64,000 nucleotides of DNA from the NCBI GenBank assembly GCA_946902985.2, contig OX336392.1:24372982-24436981 (forward strand), written 5' to 3'. Both the position numbers and the translations under genes were made by a program. The notes under the pieces are model-generated. The model had not been told where the DNA came from, ran no database searches, and saw nothing but the letters and a program-made list of their open reading frames with translations. The DNA comes from Meconema thalassinum. Taxonomy: Eukaryota > Arthropoda > Insecta > Orthoptera > Tettigoniidae. Below are positions 1 through 13,984 of this stretch, one piece after another; the first letter of the stretch is position 1, and each line of letters opens with the position of its first letter.

Positions 1-3000
1 AGAGTGTAGCACTATCCAGAGTGCACCATAAGTGGTGGGACTACACACACCCTGCCTGCCTTCTTTAGGGCCTTGATTAGAAGGCAGGAGATACTGTGAG
101 CCCTTGAGAGTGTAGCACTATCCAGAGTGCACCATAAGTGGTGGGACTACACACGCCCTGCCTTCTTTAGGGCCTTGATTAGAAGGCAGGAGATACTGTG
201 AGCCCTTGAGAGTGTAGCACTATCCAGAGTGCACCATAAGTGGCGGCACTACACACACCCAGCCTGCCTTCTTTAGGGCCTTGATTAGAAGGCAGGAGAT
301 ACTGTGAGCCCTTGAGAGTGTAGCACTATCCAGAGTGCACCATAAGTGGTGGGACTACACACACCCAGCCTGCCTTTTTAGGGCCTTGATTAGAAGGCAT
401 GAGATACTGTGAGCCCTTGAGAGTGTAGCACTATCCAGAGTGCACCATAAGTGGTGGGACTACAAACACCCAGCCTGCCTTCTTTAGGGCCTTGATTAGA
501 AGGCAGGAGATACTGTGAGCCCTTGAGAGTGTAGCACTATCCAGAGTGCACCATAAGTGGTGGGACTACACACACACCCTGCCTTCTTTAGGGCCTTGAA
601 TAGAAGGCAGGAGATACTGTAAGCCCTTGAGAGTGTAGCACTATCCAGTGTGCACCATAAGTGGTGGGACTACACACACCCAGCCTGCCTTCTTTAGGGC
701 CTTGATTAGAAGGCAGGAGATACTGTGAGCCCTTGAGAGATTAGCACTATCCAGAGTGCACCATAAGTGGTGGGACTACAGACACCCTGCCATCTTTAGG
801 GCTTTGATTAGAAGACAGGAGATACTGTGAGCCCTTGAGAGTGTAGCACTATCCAGAGTGAACCATAAGTGGTGGGACTACAAACACCCAGCCTGCCTTC
901 TTTAGGGCCTTGATTAGAAGGCAGGATATACTGTGAGCCCTTGAGAGTGTAGCACTATCCAGAGTGCACCATAAGTGGTGGGACTACAAACACCCAGCCT
1001 GCCTTCTTTAGGGCCTTGAGCAGAAGGCAGGAGATACTGTGAGCCCTTGAGAGTGTAGCACTATCCAGAGTGCACCTTAAGTGGTGGGACTACACACACC
1101 CAGCCTGCCTTCTTTAGGGCCTTGATTAGAAGGCAGGAGATAGTGTGAGCCCTTGAGAGTGTAGCACTATCCAGAGTGCACCATAAGTGGTGGTACTACA
1201 CACACCCTGCCTTCATTAGAGCCTTGATTAGAAGGCAGGAGATACTGTGAGCCCTTGAGAGTTTAGCACTATCGAGTGTGCACCATAAGTGGTGGGACTA
1301 CACACACCCAGCCTGCCTTCTTTAGAGCCTTGATTAGAAGGCAGGAGATACTGTGAGCCCTTGAGAGTTTAGCACTATCCAGAGTGAACCATAAGTGGTG
1401 GGACTACACACACCCAGCCTGCCTTCTTTAGGGCCTTGATTAGAAGGCAGGAGATACTGTGAGCCCTTGAGAGTTTAGCACTATCGAGTGTGCACCATAA
1501 GTGGTGGGACTACACACACCCAGCCTGCCTTCTTTAGAGCCTTGATTAGAAGGCAGGAGATACTGTGAGCCCTTGAGAGTGTAGCACTATCCAGAGTGCA
1601 CCATAAGTGGTGGGACTACACACACCCAGCCTGCCTTCTTTAGGGCCTTGATTAGAAGGCAGGAGATACTGTGAGCCCTTGAGAGTTTAGCACTATCCAG
1701 AGTGCACCATAAGTGGTGGGACTACACACACCCTGCCTTCTTTAGGGCCTTGATTAGAAGGCAGGAGATACTGTGAGCCCTTGAGAGTTTAGCACTATCC
1801 GGAGTGCACCATAAGTGGTGGTACTACACACACCCTGCCTGACTTCTTTAGGGCCTTGATTAGAAGGCAGGAGATACTGTGAGCCCTTGAGAATTTAGCA
1901 CTATCCAGAGTGCACCATAAGTGGTGGGACTACACACACACCCAGCCTGCCTTCTTTAGGGCCTTGATTAGAAGGCAGGAGATACTGTGAGCCCTTGAGA
2001 GTGTAGCACTATCCAGAGTGCACCATAAGTGGTGGGACTACACACACCCTGCCTGCCTTCTTTAGGGCCTTGATTAGAAGGCAGGAGATACTGTGAGCCC
2101 TTGAGAGTTTAGCACAATCCAGAGTGCACCATAAGTGGTGGGTCTACACACACCCAGCCTGCCTTCTTTAGGGCCTTGATTAGAAGGCAGGAGATACTGT
2201 GAGCCCTTGAGAGTGTAGCACTATCCAGAGTGCACCATAAGTGGTGGTACTACACACACGCCCTGCTTTCTTTAGGAACTTGATTAGAAGGCCGGAGATA
2301 CTGTGAGCCCTTGAGAGTGTAGCACTATCCAGAGTGAACCATAAGTGGTGGGACTACACACACCCAGCCTGCCTTCTTTAGCGACTTGATTAGAAGGCAG
2401 GAGATACTGTGAGCCCTTGAGAGTGTAGCACTATCCAGAGTGCACCATAAGTGGTGGGACTACAAACACCCAGCCTGCCTTCTTTAGGGCCATGAGCAGA
2501 AGGCAGGAGATACTGTGAGCCCTTGAGAGTGTAGCACTATCCAGAGTGCACCATAAGTGGTGGGACTACACACACACCCTGCCTTCTTTAGGGCCTTGAT
2601 TAGAAGGCAGGAGATACTGTAAGCCCTTGAGAGTGTAGCACTATCCAGTGTGCACCATAAGTGGTGGGACTACACACACCCAGCCTGCCTTCTTTAGGGC
2701 CTTGATTAGAAGGCAGGAGATACTGTGAGCCCTTGAGAGTTTAGCACTATCCAGAGTGCACCATAAGTGGTGGGACTACAGACACCCTGCCATCTTTAGG
2801 GCTTTGATTAGAAGGCAGGAGATACTGTGAGCCCTTGAGAGTGTAGCACTATCCAGAGTGAACCATAAGTGGTGGGACAACAAACACCCAGCCTGCCTTC
2901 TTTAGGGCCTTGATTAGAAGGCAGGAGATACTGTAAGCCCTTGAGAGTGTAGCACTATCCAGTGTGCACCATAAGTGGTGGGACTACACACAGCCAACCT

Positions 3001-6000
3001 GCCTTCTTTAGGGCCTTGATTAGATGGCAGGAGATACTGTGAGCCCTTGAGAGTTTAGCACTATCCAGAGTGCACCATAAGTGGTGGGACTACACACACC
3101 CTGCCATCTTTAGGGCTTTGATTAGAAGGCAGGAGATACTGTGAGCCCTTGAGAGTGTAGCACTATCCAGAGTGAACCATATGTGATGGGACTACACACA
3201 CCCAGCCTGCCTTCTTTAGGGCCTCGATTAGAAGGCAGGAGATACTGTGAGCCCTTGAGAGTGTAGAACTATCCAGAGTGCACCATAAGTGGTGGGACTA
3301 CAAACACCCAGCCTGCCTTCTTTAGGGACTTGATTAGAAGGCAGGAGATACTGTGAGCCCTTGAGAGTTTAGCACTATCTAGAGTGCACCATAAGTGGTG
3401 GGACTACACACACCCTGTCTTCTTTAGGGCCTTGATTAGAAGGCAGGAGATACTGCGAGCCCTTGAGAGTGTAACACTATCCAGAGTGCACCATAAGTGG
3501 TGGGACTACAAACACCCAGCCTTCCTTCTTTAGGGCCTTGAGCAGAAGGCAGGAGATACTGTGAGCCCTTGTGAGTGTAGCACTATCCAGAGTGCACCAT
3601 AAGTGGTGGGACTACACACACCCAGCCTGCCTTCTTTAGGGCCTTGATTAGAAGGCAGGAGATAATGTGAGCCCTTGAGAGTGTAGCACTATCCAGAGTG
3701 CACCATAAGTGGTGGTACTACACACACCCTGCCTTCTTTAGAGCCTTGATTAGAAGGCAGGAGATACTGTGAGCCCTTGAGAGTTTAGCACTGTCGAGTG
3801 TGCACCATAAGTGGTGGGACTACACACACCCAGCCTGCCTTCTTTAGAGCCTTGATTAGAAGGCAGGAGATACTGTTAGCCCTTGAGAATTTAGCACTAT
3901 CCAGAGTGCACCATAAGTGGTGGGACTACACACACCCAGCCTGCCTTCTTTAGGGCCTTGATTAGAAGGCAGGAGATACTGTGAGCCCTTGAGAGTTCAG
4001 CACTATCGAGTGTGCACCATATGTGGTGGGACTACACACACCCAGCCTGCCTTCTTTAGAGCCTTGATTAGAAGGCAGGAGATACTGTGAGCCCTTGAGA
4101 GTGTAGCACTATCCAGAGTGCACCATAAGTGGTGGGACTACACACACCCAGCCTGCCTTCTTTAGGGCCTTGATTAGAAGGCAGGAGATACTGTGAGCCC
4201 TTGAGAGTGTAGCACTATCCAGAGTGCACCATAAGTGGTGGGACTACACACACCCAGCCTGCCTTCTTTAGGGCCTTGATTAGAAGGCAGGAGATACTGT
4301 GAGCCCTTGAGAGTTTAGCACTATCCAGAGTGCACCATAAGTGGTGGGACTACATACACCCTGCCTTCTTTAGGGCTTTGATTAGAAGGCAGGAGATAAT
4401 GTGAGCCCTTGAGAGTGTAGCACTATCCAGAGTGCACCATAAGTGGTGGGACTACACACACCCAGCCTACCTTCTTTAGAGCCTTGATTTGAAGGCAGGA
4501 GATACTGTGAGCCCTTGAGAGTGTAGCACTATCCAGAGTGCACCGTAAGTGGTGGGACTACACACACCCAGCCTGCCTTCTTTAGAGCCTTGATTAGAAG
4601 GCAGGAGATACTGTGAGCCCTTGAGAGTGTAGCACTATCCAGAGTGCACCATAAGTGGTGGGACTACACACACCCAGCCTACCTTCTTTAGAGCCTTGAT
4701 TTGAAGGCAGGAGATACTGTGAGCCCTTGAGAGTGTAGCACTATCCAGAGTGCACCGTATGTGGTGGGACTACACACACCCAGCCTGCCTTCCTTAGAGC
4801 CTTGATTAGAAGGCAGGAGATACTGTGAGCCCTTGAGAGTGTAGCACTATCGAGTGGGCCCCATAAGTGGCGGGACTACAAACACCCAGCCTGCCTTCTT
4901 TAGGGCCTTGATTAGAAGGCAGGAGATACTGTGAGCCCTTGAGAGTGTAGCACTATCCAGAGTGCACCATAAGTGGTGGGACTACACACACCCAGCCTGC
5001 CTTCTTTAGGGCCTTGATTAGAAGGCAGGAGATACTGTGAGCCCTTGAGAGTGTATCACTATCCAGAGTGCACCATACGTGGTGGGACTACACACACCTA
5101 GCCTGCCTTCTTTAGAGCCTTGATTAGAAGGCAGGAGATACTGTGAGCCCTTGAGAGTTTAGCACTATCGAGTGTGCACCATAAGTGGTGGGACTACACA
5201 CACCCAGCCTGCCTTCTTTAGAGCCTTGATGAGAAGGCAGGAGATACTGTGAGCCCATGAGAGTGTAGCACTATCCAGAGTGCACCATAACTGGTGGGAC
5301 TACACAAGCCCTGCCTTCTTTAGGGCCTTGATTAGAAGGCAGGAGATACTGTGAGCCCTTGAGAGTGTAGCACTATCCAGAGTGCACCATAAGTGGTGGG
5401 ACTACACACACGCCCTGCCTTCTTTAGGGCCTTGATTAGAAGGCAGGAGATACTGTGAGCCCTTGACAGTGTAGCCCTATCCAGAGTGCACCACAAGTGG
5501 TGGGACTACACACACCCAGCCTGCCTTCCTTAGGACCTTGATTAGAAGTCAGGATATACTGTGAGCCCTTGAGAGTGTAGCACTATCCAGAGTGCACCAT
5601 AAGTGGTGGGACTACACACACCCTGCCTGCCTTCTTTAGGGCCTTGATTAGAACGCAGGAGATACTGTGAGCCCTTGAGAGTGTAGCACTATCCAGAGTG
5701 CACCATAAGTGGTGGGACTACACACACCCAGCCTGCCTTCTTTAGGGCCTTGATTAGAAGGCAGGAGATACTGTGAGCCCTTGAGAGTTTAGCACTATCG
5801 AGTGTGCACCATAAGTGGTGGGACTACACACACCCAGCCTGCCTTCTTTAGAGCCTTGATTAGAAGGCAGGAGATACTGTGAGCCCTTGAGAGTGTAGCA
5901 CTATCCAGAGTGCACCATAAGTGGTGGGACTACACACACCCAGCCTGCCTTCTTTAGGGCCTTGATTAGAAGGCAGGAGATACTGTGAGCCCTTGAGAGT

Positions 6001-9000
6001 GTAGCACTATCCAGAGTGCACCATAAGTGGTGGGACTACACACACCTAGCCTGCCTTCTTTAGGGCCTTGATTAGAAGGCAGGAGATACTGTGAGCCCTT
6101 GAGAGTTTAGCACTATCCAGAGTGCACCATAAGTGGTGGGACTACACACACCCTGCCTTCTTTAGGGCCTTGATTAGAAGGCAGGAGATACTGTGAGCCC
6201 TTGAGAGTTTAGCACTATCCAGAGTGCACCATAAGTGGTGGGACTACACACACCCTGCCTGCCTTCTTTAGGGCCTTGATTAGAAGGCAGGAGATACTGT
6301 GAGCCCTTGAGAGTTTAGCACTATCCAGAGTGCACCATAAGTGGTGGGACTACACACACACCCAGCCTGCCTTCTTTAGGGCCTTGATTAGAAGGCAGGA
6401 GATACTGTGAGCCCTTGAGAGTGTAGCACTATCCAGAGTGCACCATAAGTGGTGGGACTACACACACCCTGCCTGCCTTCTTTAGGGCCTTGATTAGACG
6501 GCAGGAGATACTGTGAGCCCTTGAGAGTTTAGCACTATCCAGAGTGCACCATAAGTGGTGGGTCTACACACACCCAGCCTGCCTTCTTTAGGGCCTTGAT
6601 TAGAAGGCAGGAGATACTGTGAGCCCTTGAGAGTGTAGCACTATCCAGAGTGCACCATAAGTGGTGGTACTACACACACGCCCTGCCTTCTTTAGGAACT
6701 TGATTAGAAGGCCGGAGATACTGTGAGCCCTTGAGAGTGTAGCACTATCCAGAGTGAACCATAAGTGGTGGGACTACACACACCCAGCCTGCCTTCTTTA
6801 GCGACATGATTAGAAGGCAGGAGATACTGTGAGCCCTTGAGAGTTTAGCACTATCCAGAGTGCACCATAAGTGGTGGGACTACACACACCCTGCCTTCCT
6901 TAGGGCCTTGATTAGAAGGCAGGAGATACTGTGAGCCCTTGAGAGTGTAGCACTATCCAGAGTGCACCATAAGTGGTGGGACTACAAACACCCAGCCTGC
7001 CTTCTTTAGGGCCATGAGCAGAAGGCAGGAGATACTGTGAGCCCTTGAGAGTGTAGCACTATCCAGAGTGCACCATAAGTGGTGGGACTACACACACCCA
7101 GCCTGCCTTCTTTAGGGCCTTGATTAGAAGGCAGGAGATAATGTGAGCCCTTGAGAGTGTAGCATTATCCAGAGTGCACCATAAGTGGTGGTACTACACA
7201 CACCCTGCCTTCTTTAGAGCCTTGATTAGAAGGCAGGAGATACTGTGAGCCCTTGAGAGTTTAGCATTATCGAGTGTGCACCATAAGTGGTGGGACTGCA
7301 CACACCCAGCCTGCCTTCCTTAGAGCCTTGATTAGAAGGCAGGAGATACTGTGAGCCCTTGAGAGTTTAGCACTATCCAGAGTGCACCATAAGTGGTGGG
7401 ACTACACACACCCAGCCTGCCTTCTTTAGGGCCTTGATAAGAAGGCAGGAGATACTGTGAGCCCTTGAGAGTTTAGCACTATCGAGTGTGCACCATATGT
7501 GGTGGGACTACACACACCCAGCCTGCCTTCTTTAGAGCCTTGATTAGAAGGCAGGAGATACTGTGAGCCCTTGAGAGTGTAGCACTATCCAGAGTGCACC
7601 ATAAGTGGTGGGACTACACACACCGAGCCTGCCTTCTTTAGGGCCTTGATTAGAAGGCAGGAGATACTGTGAGCCCTTGAGAGTGTAGCACTATCCAGAG
7701 TGCACCATAACTGGTGGGACTACACACACCCAGCCTGCCTTCTTTAGGGCCTTGATTAGTAGGCAGGAGATACTGTGAGCCCTTGAGAGTTTAGCACTAT
7801 CCAGAGTGCACCATAAGTGGTGGGACTACACACACCCTGCCTTCTTTAGGGCCTTGATTAGAAGGCAGCAGATACTGTGAGCCCTTGAGAGTGTAGCACT
7901 ATCCAGAGTGCACCATAAGTGGTGGGACTACACACACCCAGCCTACCTTCTTTAGAGCCTTGATTTGAAGGCAGGAGATACTGTGAGCCCTTGAGAGTGT
8001 AGCACTATCCAGAGTGCACCGTAAGTGGTGGGACTACACACACCCAGCCTGCCTTCTTTAGAGCCTTGATTAGAAGGCAGGAGATACTGTGAGCCCTTGA
8101 GAGTGTAGCACTATCCAGAGTGCACCATAAGTGGTGGGACTACACACACCCAGCCTACCTTCTTTAGAGCCTTGATTTGAAGGCAGGAGATACTGTGAGC
8201 CCTTGAGAGTGTAGCACTATCCAGAGTGCACCGTAAGTGGTGGGATTACACACACCCAGCCTGCCTTCTTTAGAGCCTTGATTAGAAGGCAGGAGATACT
8301 GTGAGCCCTTGAGAGTGTAGCACTATCGAGTGGGCCCCATAAGTGGCGGGACTACAAACACCCAGCCTGCCTTCTTTAGGGCCTTGATTAGAAGGCAGGA
8401 GATACTGTGAGCCCTTGAGAGTGTAGCACTATCCAGAGTGCACCATAAGTGGTGGGACTACACACACCCAGCCTGCCTTCTTTAGGGCCTTGATTAGAAG
8501 GCAGGAGATACTGTGAGCCCTTGAGAGTGTATCACTATCCAGAGTGCACCATAAGTGGTGGGACTACACACACCCAGCCTGCCTTCTTTAGAGCCTTGAT
8601 TAGAAGGCAGGAGATACTGTGAGCCCTTGAGAGTGTAGCACTATCCAGAGTGCACCATAACTGGTGGGACTACACACGCCCTGCCTTCTTTAGGGCCTTG
8701 ATTAGAAGGCAGGAGATACTGTGAGCCCTTGAGAGTGTAGCACTATCCAGAGTGCACCATAAGTGGTGGGACTACACACACGCCCTGCCTTCTTTAGGGC
8801 CTTGATTAGAAGGCAGGAGATACTGTGAGCCCTTGACAGTGTAGCCCTATCCAGAGTGCACCACAAGTGGTGGGACTACACACACCCAGCCTGCCTTCCT
8901 TAGGACCTTGATTAGAAGGCAGGATATACTGTGAGCCCTTGAGAGTGTAGCACTATCCAGAGTGCACCATAAGTGGTGGGACTACACACACCCTGCCTGC

Positions 9001-12000
9001 CTTCTTTAGGGCCTTGATTAGAAGGCAGGAGATACTGTGAGCCCTTGAGAGTGTAGCACTATCCAGAGTGCACCATAAGTGGTGGGACTACACACGCCCT
9101 GCCTTCTTTAGGGCCTTGATTAGAAGGCAGGAGATACTGTGAGCCCTTGAGAGTGTAGCACTATCCAGAGTGCACCATAAGTGGCGGCACTACACACACC
9201 CAGCCTGCCTTCTTTAGGGCCTTGATTAGAAGGCAGGAGATACTGTGAGCCCTTGAGAGTGTAGCACTATCCAGAGTGCACCATAAGTGGTGGGACTACA
9301 AACACCCAGCCTGCCTTCTTTAGGGCCTTGATTAGAAGGCAGGAGATACTGTGAGCCCTTGAGAGTGTAGCACTATCCAGAGTGCACCATAAGTGGTGGG
9401 ACTACAAACACCCAGCCTGCCTTCTTTAGGGCCTTGATTAGAAGGCAGGAGATACTGTGAGCCCTTGAGAGTGTAGCACTATCCAGAGTGCACCATAAGT
9501 GGTGGGACTACACACACACCCTGCCTTCTTTAGGGCCTTGATTAGAAGGCAGGAGATACTGTAAGCCCTTGAGAGTGTAGCACTATCCAGTGTGCACCAT
9601 AAGTGGTGGGACTACACACACCCAGCCTGCCTTCTTTAGGGCCTTGATTAGAAGGCAGGAGATACTGTGAGCCCTTGAGAGTTTAGCACTATCCAGAGTG
9701 CACCATAAGTGGTGGGACTACAGACACCCTGCCATCTTTAGGGCTTTGATTAGAAGGCAGGAGATACTGTGAGCCCTTGAGAGTGTAGCACTATCCAGAG
9801 TGAACCATAAGTGGTGGGACTACACACACCCAGCCTGCCTTCTTTAGGGCCTTGATTAGAAGGCAGGATATACTGTGAGCCCTTGAGAGTGTAGCACCAT
9901 CCAGAGTGCACCATAAGTGGTGGGACTACAAACACCCAGCCTGCCTTCTTTAGGGCCTTGATTATAAGGCAGGAGATACTGTGAGCCCTTGAGAGTGTAG
10001 CACTATCCAGAGTGCACCATAAGTGGTGGGACTACAAACACCCAACCTGCCTTCTTTAGGGCCTTGAGCAGAAGGCAGGAGATACTGTGAGCCCTTGAGA
10101 GTGTAGCACTATCCAGAGTGCACCATAAGTGGTGGGACTACACACACCCAGCCTGCCTTCTTTAGGGCCTTGATTAGAAGGCAGGAGATAGTGTGAGCCC
10201 TTGAGAGTGTAGCACTATCCAGAGTGCACCATAAGTGGTGGTACTACACACACCCTGCCTTCTTTAGAGCCTTGTTTAGAAGGCAGGAGATACTGTGAGC
10301 CCTTGAGTGTTTAGCACTATCGAGTGTGCACCATAAGTGGTGGGACTACACACACCCAGCCTGCCTTCTTTAGAGCCTTGATTAGAAGGCAGGAGATACT
10401 GTGAGCCCTTGAGAGTTTAGCACTATCCAGAGTGCACCATAAGTGGTGGGACTACGCACACCCTGCCTTCTTTAGGGCCTTGATTAGAAGGCAGGAGATA
10501 CTGTGAGCCCTTGAGAGTTTAGCACTATCCAGAGTGCACCATAAGTGGTGGGACTACACACACCCTGCCTGCCTTCTTTAGGGCCTTGATTAGAAGGCAG
10601 GAGATACTGTGAGCCCTTGAGAGTTTAGCACTATCCAGAGTGCACCATAAGTGGTGGGACTACACACACACCCAGCCTGCCTTCTTTAGGGCCTTGATTA
10701 GAAGGCAGGAGATACTGTGAGCCCTTGAGAGTGTAGCACTTTCCAGAGTGCACCATAAGTGGTGGGACTACACACACCCTGCCTGCCTTCTTTAGGGCCT
10801 TGATTAGAAGGCAGGAGATACTGTGAGCCCTTGAGAGTTTAGCACTATCCAGAGTGCACCATAAGTGGTGGGTCTACACACACCCAGCCTGCCTTCTTTA
10901 GGGCCTTGATTAGAAGGCAGGAGATACTGTGAGCCCTTGAGAGTGTAGCACTATCCAGAGTGCACCATAAGTGGTGGTACTACACACACGCCCTGCCTTC
11001 TTTAGGAACTTGATTAGAAGGCAGGAGATACTGTGAGCCCTTGAGAGTGTAGCACTATCCAGAGTGCACCATAAGTGGTGGGACTACACACACCCTGCCT
11101 TCTTTAGGGCCTTGATTAGAAGGCAGGAGATACTGTGAGCCCTTGAGAGTGTAGCACTATCCAGAGTGCACCATAAGTGGTGGTACTACACACACGCCCT
11201 GCCTTCTTTAGGAACTTGATTAGAAGGCCGGAGATACTGTGAGCCCTTGAGAGTGTAGCACTATCCAGAGTGCACCATAAGTGGTGGGACTACACACACC
11301 CTGCCTTCTTTAGGGCCTTGATTAGAAGGCAGAAGATTCTGTGAGCCCTTGAGAGTTTAGCACTATCCCGAGTTCACCATAAGTGGTGGGACTACACACA
11401 CCCAGCCTGCCTTCTTTAGGGCCTTGATTAGAAGGCAGGAGATACTGTGAGCCCTTGAGAGTGTAGCCCTATCCAGAGTGCACCATAAGTGGTGGGACTA
11501 CACACACACATGCCCTGCCTTCTTTAGGGCCTTGATTAGAAGGCAGGAGATACTGTGAGCCCTTGAGAGTTTAGCACTATCCAGAGTGCTCCATAAGTGG
11601 TGGGACTACACACACCCTGCCTGCCTTCTTTAGGGCCTTGATTAGAAGGCAGGAGATACTGTGAGCCCTTGAGAGTTTAGCACTATCCAGAGTGCACCAT
11701 AAGTGGTGGGACTACACACACGCCCTGCCTTCTTTAAGGGCCTTGATTAGAAGGCAGGCGATACTCTGAGCCCTTGAGAGTGTAGCACTATCCAGAGTGC
11801 ACCATAAGTGGTGGGACTACAAACACCCAGCCTGCCTTCTTTAGGGCCTTGAGCAGAAAGCAGGAGATACTGTGAGCCCTTGAGAGTGTAGCACTATCCA
11901 GAGTGCACCATAAGTGGCGGGACTACAAACACCCAGCCTTCCTTCCTAAGGGCCTTGATTAGAAGGCAGGAGATACTGTGGGCCCTTGAGGGTGTAGCAC

Positions 12001-13657
12001 TATCCAGAGTGCACCATAATTGGTGGGACTACACACACCCAGCCTGCCTTCTTTAGGGCCTTGATTAGAAGGCAGGAGATACTGTGAGCCCTTGAGAGTG
12101 TAGCACTATCCAGAGTGCACCATAAGTGGTGGGACTACAAACACCCAGACTGTCTTCTTTAGGGCCTTGAGCAGAAGGCAGGAGATACTGTGAGCCCTTG
12201 AGAGTTTAGCACTATCCAGAGTGCACCATAAGTGGTGGGACTACAAACACCCAGCCTGCCTTCTTTAGGGCCTTGAGCAGAAGGCAGGAGATACTGTGAG
12301 CCCTTGAGAGTTTAGCACTATCCAGAGTGCACCATAACTGGTGGGACTACACACGCCCTGCCTTCTTTAGGGCCTTGATTGGAATGCAGGAGATACTGTG
12401 AGCCCTTTGAGAGTTTAGCACTATCCAGAGTGCACCATAAGTGGTGGGACAACACACACCCAGCCTGCCTTCCTTAGGGCCTTGATTAGAAGGCAGGAGA
12501 TACTGTGAGCCCTTGAGAGTGTAGCACTATCCAGAGTGCACCATAAATAGTGGGACTACACACACTCAGCCTGCCTTCTTTAGGGCCTTGAGCAGAAGGC
12601 AGGAGATACTGTGAGCCCTTGAGAGTGTAGCACTATCCAGAGTGCACCATAAGTGGTGGGACTACAAACACGCCCTGCCTTCTTTAGGGCCTTGAGCAGA
12701 AGGCAGGAGATACTGTGAGCCCTTGAGAGTTTAGCACTATCCAGAGTGCAGCATAAGTGGTGGGACTACAAACACGCCCTGCCTTCTTTAGGGCCTTGAG
12801 CAGAAGGCAGGAGATACTGTGAGCCCTTGAGAGTGTAGCACTATCCAGAGTGCACCATAAGTGGTGGGACTACAAACACCCAGCCTGCCTTCTTTAGGGC
12901 CTTGATTAGAAGGCAGGAGATACTGTGAGCCCTTGAGAGTGTAGCACTATCGAGTGTGCTCCATAAGTGGCGGGACTACAAACACCCAGCCTGCCTTCTT
13001 TAGGGCCTTGATTAGAAGGCAGGAGATACTGTGAGCCCTTGAGAGTGTAGCACTATCCAGAGTGCACCATAAGTGGTGGGACTACACACACCCTGCCTGC
13101 CTTCTTTAGGGCCTTGATTAGAAGGCTGGAGATACTGTGAGTCCTTGAGAGTGTAGCACTATCCAGTGTGCACCATAAGTGGTGGGACTACAAACACCCA
13201 GCCTGCCTTCTTTAGGGCCTTGATTAGAAGGCAGGAGATACTGTGATCCCTTGAGAGTTTAGCACTTTCCAGTGTGCACCATAAGTGGCGGGACTACAAA
13301 CACCCAGCCTGCCTTCTTTAGGGCCTTGATTAGAAGGCAGGAGATACTGTGAGCCCTTGAGAGTCTAGCACTATCCAGAGTGCACCATAAGTGGTGGGTC
13401 TACACACACGCCCTGCCTTCTTTAGGGCCTTGATTAGAAGGCAGGAGATACTGTGAGCCCTTGAGAGTTTAGCACTATCCAGAGTGCACCATAAGTGGTG
13501 GGTCTACACACACGCCCTGCCTTCTTTATAGCCTTGATTAGAAGGCAGGAGATACTGTGAGCCCTTGAGAGTTTAGCACTATCCAGAGTGCACCATAAGT
13601 GGTGGGACTACACACACCCAGCCTGCCTTCCTTAGGGCCTTGAGCAGAAGGCAGGAG
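1..13657. repeat. ~106-bp satellite DNA array, about 130 monomers
   Basis: The whole stretch is head-to-tail copies of one monomer. It reads GAGAGTGTAGCACTATCCAG, then a GTGCACCATAAGTGGTGGGA block, a CA-rich variable segment, CCTGCCTTCT, a 14-nt spacer, AGAAGGCAGG, and GAGATACTGTGAGCCCTTG. Monomer length varies by a few bases, mostly in the ACACACACCCAGCCTGCC part. CCTGCCTTCT and AGAAGGCAGG are perfect 10-bp inverted repeats, so each monomer can form a hairpin. Recurrent variants are TTTAGCAC for GTGTAGCAC, CGAGTGTG for CCAGAGTG, and GAGCAG for GATTAG. The array is cut by the window start. It ends at about 13,657, where the last unit runs into the flank of a dispersed repeat. No coding potential is seen; short open frames in it are chance products of the repeat. 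Confidence 0.98.
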
Positions 13658-13913
13658 TTATCATGAAAAGAAAGAGAAAAGGTCTAACTCCTCGATGAAT
13701 AAGAGCATCAGAAAAGATGAGACAATGGCCAATTAAGGCGGGAACTTTAACGACTCCCTAGGCCTCAGATACTCTAATACCTTCAGGGTGGAATAAAAGG
13801 AAGGTCAACAGGATACGTCAATGAGGAGCCCAGCACAAGTGGAAGCAATGACGGACTCAACTGGGATCCCGTAGTCACGAACCCAAGTTCCACCAGATGT
13901 GAGCCCATGGGGA
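13658..13913 (-). repeat. Flank of the dispersed repeat that hosts the satellite
   Basis: This segment is the reverse complement, with scattered differences, of 29,823-30,087. The shared blocks include TTCTGCTCAAGG next to the last monomer, GGCCTAGGGAGTC, TTAATTGGCC, and GCTTCCACTT. The alignment continues without a break into the last satellite monomer, just as the other copy continues into its single monomer. The satellite therefore sits inside this repeat and is not merely beside it. No coding frame is visible. Confidence 0.85.
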
Positions 13914-13984
13914 ATTTTGTGTGCATGTGTAGTCTGTCTGACAAACTGTGTTTTTGAAATGACTGTATTTGTGTATTTGCAGAT
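13914..13984. repeat. Short fragment of a dispersed repeat
   Basis: This 70-bp piece (GTGTAGTCTGTCTGACAAAC followed by a TGACTGTATTTGTG-like stretch) resembles the segment at 23,939-23,995, and in inverse orientation the one near 54,985-55,040. It is a fragment of the same dispersed repeat, joined directly to the LINE fragment that follows. Confidence 0.45.

Noticed and set aside
9750..9935. Open frame within the satellite
   Set aside because: It is an accident of the repeat, not conserved between neighbouring monomers.
1..13657. CRISPR-like array
   Set aside because: The repeats are ~106 bp and contiguous without unique spacers, and the context is eukaryotic. It is a satellite.
1..13657. 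Hammerhead ribozyme in the satellite monomer
   Set aside because: Some insect satellites encode hammerheads, but the conserved CUGAUGA and GAAA core is not present in this monomer.
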